A DNA stretch of 7,517 nt, from assembly GCA_017308345.1 (NCBI GenBank), contig JAFKFE010000221.1:1-7517 (forward strand), in the 5' to 3' direction. This document shows positions 5,506 to 7,517 of the stretch, piece after piece. Position 1 is the first letter of the stretch, and every line of letters begins with the position of its first letter. Both the position numbers and the translations under genes were made by a program. Source of the stretch: Alphaproteobacteria bacterium (GTDB lineage: Bacteria; Pseudomonadota; Alphaproteobacteria; Rhizobiales; Rhizobiaceae). Below the pieces are notes generated by a model. The model did not search any database, was not told the DNA's origin, and saw only the letters and a list, made by a program, of their open reading frames with translations.

Positions 5506-7517
5506 TCACATCCCCGTCAGGTCGCTCATCAGGCCGGACGCCACCGACAGCCGCGACACCGTGATCTCGCCGCCTTCGGTCAGCGCCTGCAGCCGCTCGC
5601 GGATGCGCGCGACCCGTTCGCCGCCGGCTTCCAGCCAGGCCGCGACCGGATCCGCCGCCTCGGCGTGCGCAGTGAGCGCCGCGACCGCGATGCCGCGCCG
5701 TGCGGCGCCGATCGTGTCGGTGGCGCGCGACAGCGCCAACTGGTCGTAATAGTCGGGCGGCATGATCGAGCGCGCCGCTTCCTCGACTCGCGGGATGCGG
5801 AAGGCGTCGCTGACGGCGAAGAAGGCTTTCGCGGAGGCGACAATGTCGGCCTTCGCCATTCGCGCCGTCAGGGCGATGTCGGGGGTCAAATCCGAAAGGT
5901 CGGCCAGCGCAAGCTTTTCCGCCAGCTTTTCCGGCGCCCCGCCCTTGAACAGGCCGTGCCGCCGCTCCTCGATCCGTTCGCGCGAATAGGCCGGCACCAG
6001 CGAGACGAGCTTGGGCTCCAGCGCCCTGCGCGCCTCCTGCAGCTCGGCGATGCGCTGGCCGAGCGTCTCCGCGCCGGCATCGTTCTTCAGATACCAGCCG
6101 CTGACCATGAAGATTAGCCGGCTAACTGCCTGGTAGAGGTCGAGCTGGATCTGACCGTCGATCCGGTTGTCCAGTGCGTCGATCTCGCGATAGAGCGCGG
6201 GCAGCGCGAAGCCGTCGCGGACCAGGGCGAAGGTGCGCACGACGTCCGCCGCGGTGCGGCAGTGGCTTCCTGCAGCCGGTTCACGAAGGATGGACCGCCC
6301 CGGTTGACGAGATCGTTGGCGACGACGCGCGCGATGATCTCGCGACGCAGCCGGTGGCTGTGGATCTCGCCGGCGAATTTCTTGGCCATGCGTTCCGGGA
6401 AATAGCCCATCAGGTCGCGGTCGAAATGCGCGTCGTCCGGCACGTCGCTGGCGACGATGTCGGAGAACAGCACGATCTTTGCATAGGCAAGCAGGACACC
6501 GAGTTCAGCCCTGGTCAGCGGCTCGCCGCGCGCCTCGCGCTCGCCAAGCGCGGCCGGCGAAGGCAGCGTCTCGACCGCCCGGTCGAGCAGGCCGCGCGCT
6601 TCCAGCGCTGTCATGAAGCGGGCCTGGTGCGCGATGTCGGCGAGCCCGCGCTTGCGCGCCAGCGAAAGCGCCAGCGTCTGCTGATAGTTGTTGGAGAGGA
6701 CCAGCGCGCTTACCTCGTCGGTCATCTCGGCCAGCAGCTTGTTGCGCGCCGGCCGCGCCAGCGAGCCTTTGCGCATCGCCGACGCCAGCGCGATCTTGAT
6801 GTTGACCTCGACGTCGGAACAGTTGACGCCGCCCGAATTGTCGATGGCGTCGGAATTGCAGCGGCCGCCATTCAGGCCGAACTCGATGCGCGCCCGCTGC
6901 GTGACGCCGAGATTGGCGCCCTCGCCGATCACCTTGGCCCGCACGTCGAGCGCGGTGACGCGGATGGCATCGTTGGCGCGGTCGCCGACATCCTGGTTGC
7001 TCTCGCCGGAAGCCCGCACATAGGTGCCGATACCGCCGAACCACAGAAGGTCGACCGGCGCCTTCAGGATGGCGTTCATGATCTCGACCGGCGTCGCCGT
7101 GGTCTTGGACAAGCCGATCGCGGCAGCCGCCGCCTGCGGCAGCGTGATCGATTTCTGGTTGCGCGAGACGATGACGCCGCCTTCCGACAGTTTCGACTTG
7201 TCGTAGTCCTGCCACGACGAGCGCGGCAGCGCGAACATGCGCTGGCGCTCGGCCATCGAGGCCGCCATGTCCGGATCGGGATCGATGAAGATGTCGCGAT
7301 GGTCGAAGGCGGCGATCAGCTTGGTGGCCGGCGACAAAAGCATGCCGTTGCCGAACACGTCGCCGGACATGTCGCCGACGCCGACCGCGGTGAAGGGCGA
7401 GGTCTGGATGTCGCGGTTCATCTCGCGGAAATGCCGCTTGACCGCTGCCCAGGCGCCCTTTGCCGTGATGCCCATCTTCTTGTGGTCGTAGCCGGCCGAG
7501 CCGCCGCTGGCGAAGGC
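5506..7517 (-). pseudogene. NAD-dependent glutamate dehydrogenase (large, GDH-180 type), C-terminal part, frameshifted; 5' end outside window
   Basis: This enzyme oxidatively deaminates L-glutamate to 2-oxoglutarate, ammonia and NADH. Members of the large class are about 1,600 residues; about 670 are visible here, and the gene runs off the right edge in an open frame. It enters at GGSAGYDHKKMGITAKGAW, inside the catalytic domain. Then follow GVGDMSGDVFGNG (visible residues 46-58) and LIAAFDHRDIFIDP of the nucleotide-binding fold. After these come WFGGIGTYVR, EGANLGVTQRARIEF, and GGRCNSDAIDNSGGVNCSDVE. The remainder is the helical C-terminal region, ending LMSDLTGM and TGA (5508-5506). The frame breaks at about 6259-6260. 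Upstream it reads ...VNRLQEAT and then 48 foreign residues to TAA at 6116-6114. Downstream the adjacent frame resumes RTAADVVRTFALVRDGF for 250 residues. One missing base explains this exactly. Both halves look fully conserved, so a sequencing error or a recent mutation fits better than old decay. Relatives are called gdhB in Pseudomonas and gdhZ in Caulobacter; I leave the symbol open. Confidence 0.85.
6258..6263 (-). other. frameshift site in the glutamate dehydrogenase gene
   Basis: Read on the - strand, the upstream frame gives ...GAA GCC ACT (E-A-T), with ACT at 6263-6261. The downstream frame resumes with CGC ACC GCG GCG GAC GTC (R-T-A-A-D-V) from 6258. Only two bases, GC at 6260-6259, lie between them where three are needed. 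Restoring one G (ACT GGC CGC) would give E-A-T-G-R-T-A-A-D-V-V-R, a smooth family-like sequence. This points to loss of one G from a GG pair (a C on the + strand, between 6259 and 6261). Confidence 0.8.

Noticed and set aside
3985..6117. A 710-codon open frame on the + strand, antisense to the transporter and the end of glutamate dehydrogenase
   Set aside because: It starts at a TTG inside the purH-side inverted repeat. Its translation is dominated by Arg, Asp, Glu, His, Gln and Gly with no domain-like pattern, and it crosses two well-recognised genes on the opposite strand. Long antisense frames are expected at this GC content.
5506..6240. A separate 244-codon gene on the - strand starting at GTG 6240
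   Set aside because: Its sequence is the direct continuation of the glutamate dehydrogenase C-terminus, and family similarity extends upstream of the GTG to 6258. It is the downstream half of a frameshifted gene, not an independent one.

Overview
This is a GC-rich chromosomal window, apparently from an alphaproteobacterium of the Rhizobiales. Protein sequence style, the rsmB - heparinase-like - purH order, and the inverted-repeat families suggest a Mesorhizobium-like (Phyllobacteriaceae) genome. The genus is inferred from recall of related proteins, not from a search. I see no phage, plasmid, transposon, CRISPR, tRNA or rRNA signal. The window reads as housekeeping chromosome, not an accessory island.

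Layout, left to right. On the + strand are the 3' end of an RsmB-type 16S rRNA cytosine methyltransferase (1-326), a complete heparinase II/III-domain protein (475-2199) and a complete purH (2346-3962). On the - strand are a complete UMF1/Atg22-type major-facilitator transporter (4006-5379) and the 3' part of the very large NAD-dependent glutamate dehydrogenase (5506-7517), whose 5' part lies beyond the right edge. purH and the transporter converge on a perfect 13-bp inverted repeat (3968-4001). A second, imperfect hairpin (5463-5495) sits between the dehydrogenase and the transporter.

The three + strand genes are co-oriented with gaps of about 147 bases. rsmB acts in rRNA modification and purH in the last two steps of IMP synthesis. 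The middle gene is a polysaccharide-lyase-like protein of unknown substrate, with no visible export signal. On the - strand, glutamate dehydrogenase feeds glutamate carbon into the TCA cycle; the transporter's substrate is unknown.

The most notable anomaly is a single-base deletion-type frameshift in the glutamate dehydrogenase at about 6259-6260. It separates the catalytic part from the last 250 residues of an otherwise well-preserved protein. It is either a sequencing or assembly error or a recent inactivating mutation. Smaller points are a 14-bp tandem repeat in the purH leader, a 9-bp direct repeat upstream of the heparinase-like gene, and non-ATG start choices. I found no convincing sign of a previously undescribed system. 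Several very long antisense frames (up to 710 codons) are GC-rich shadows of the real genes.
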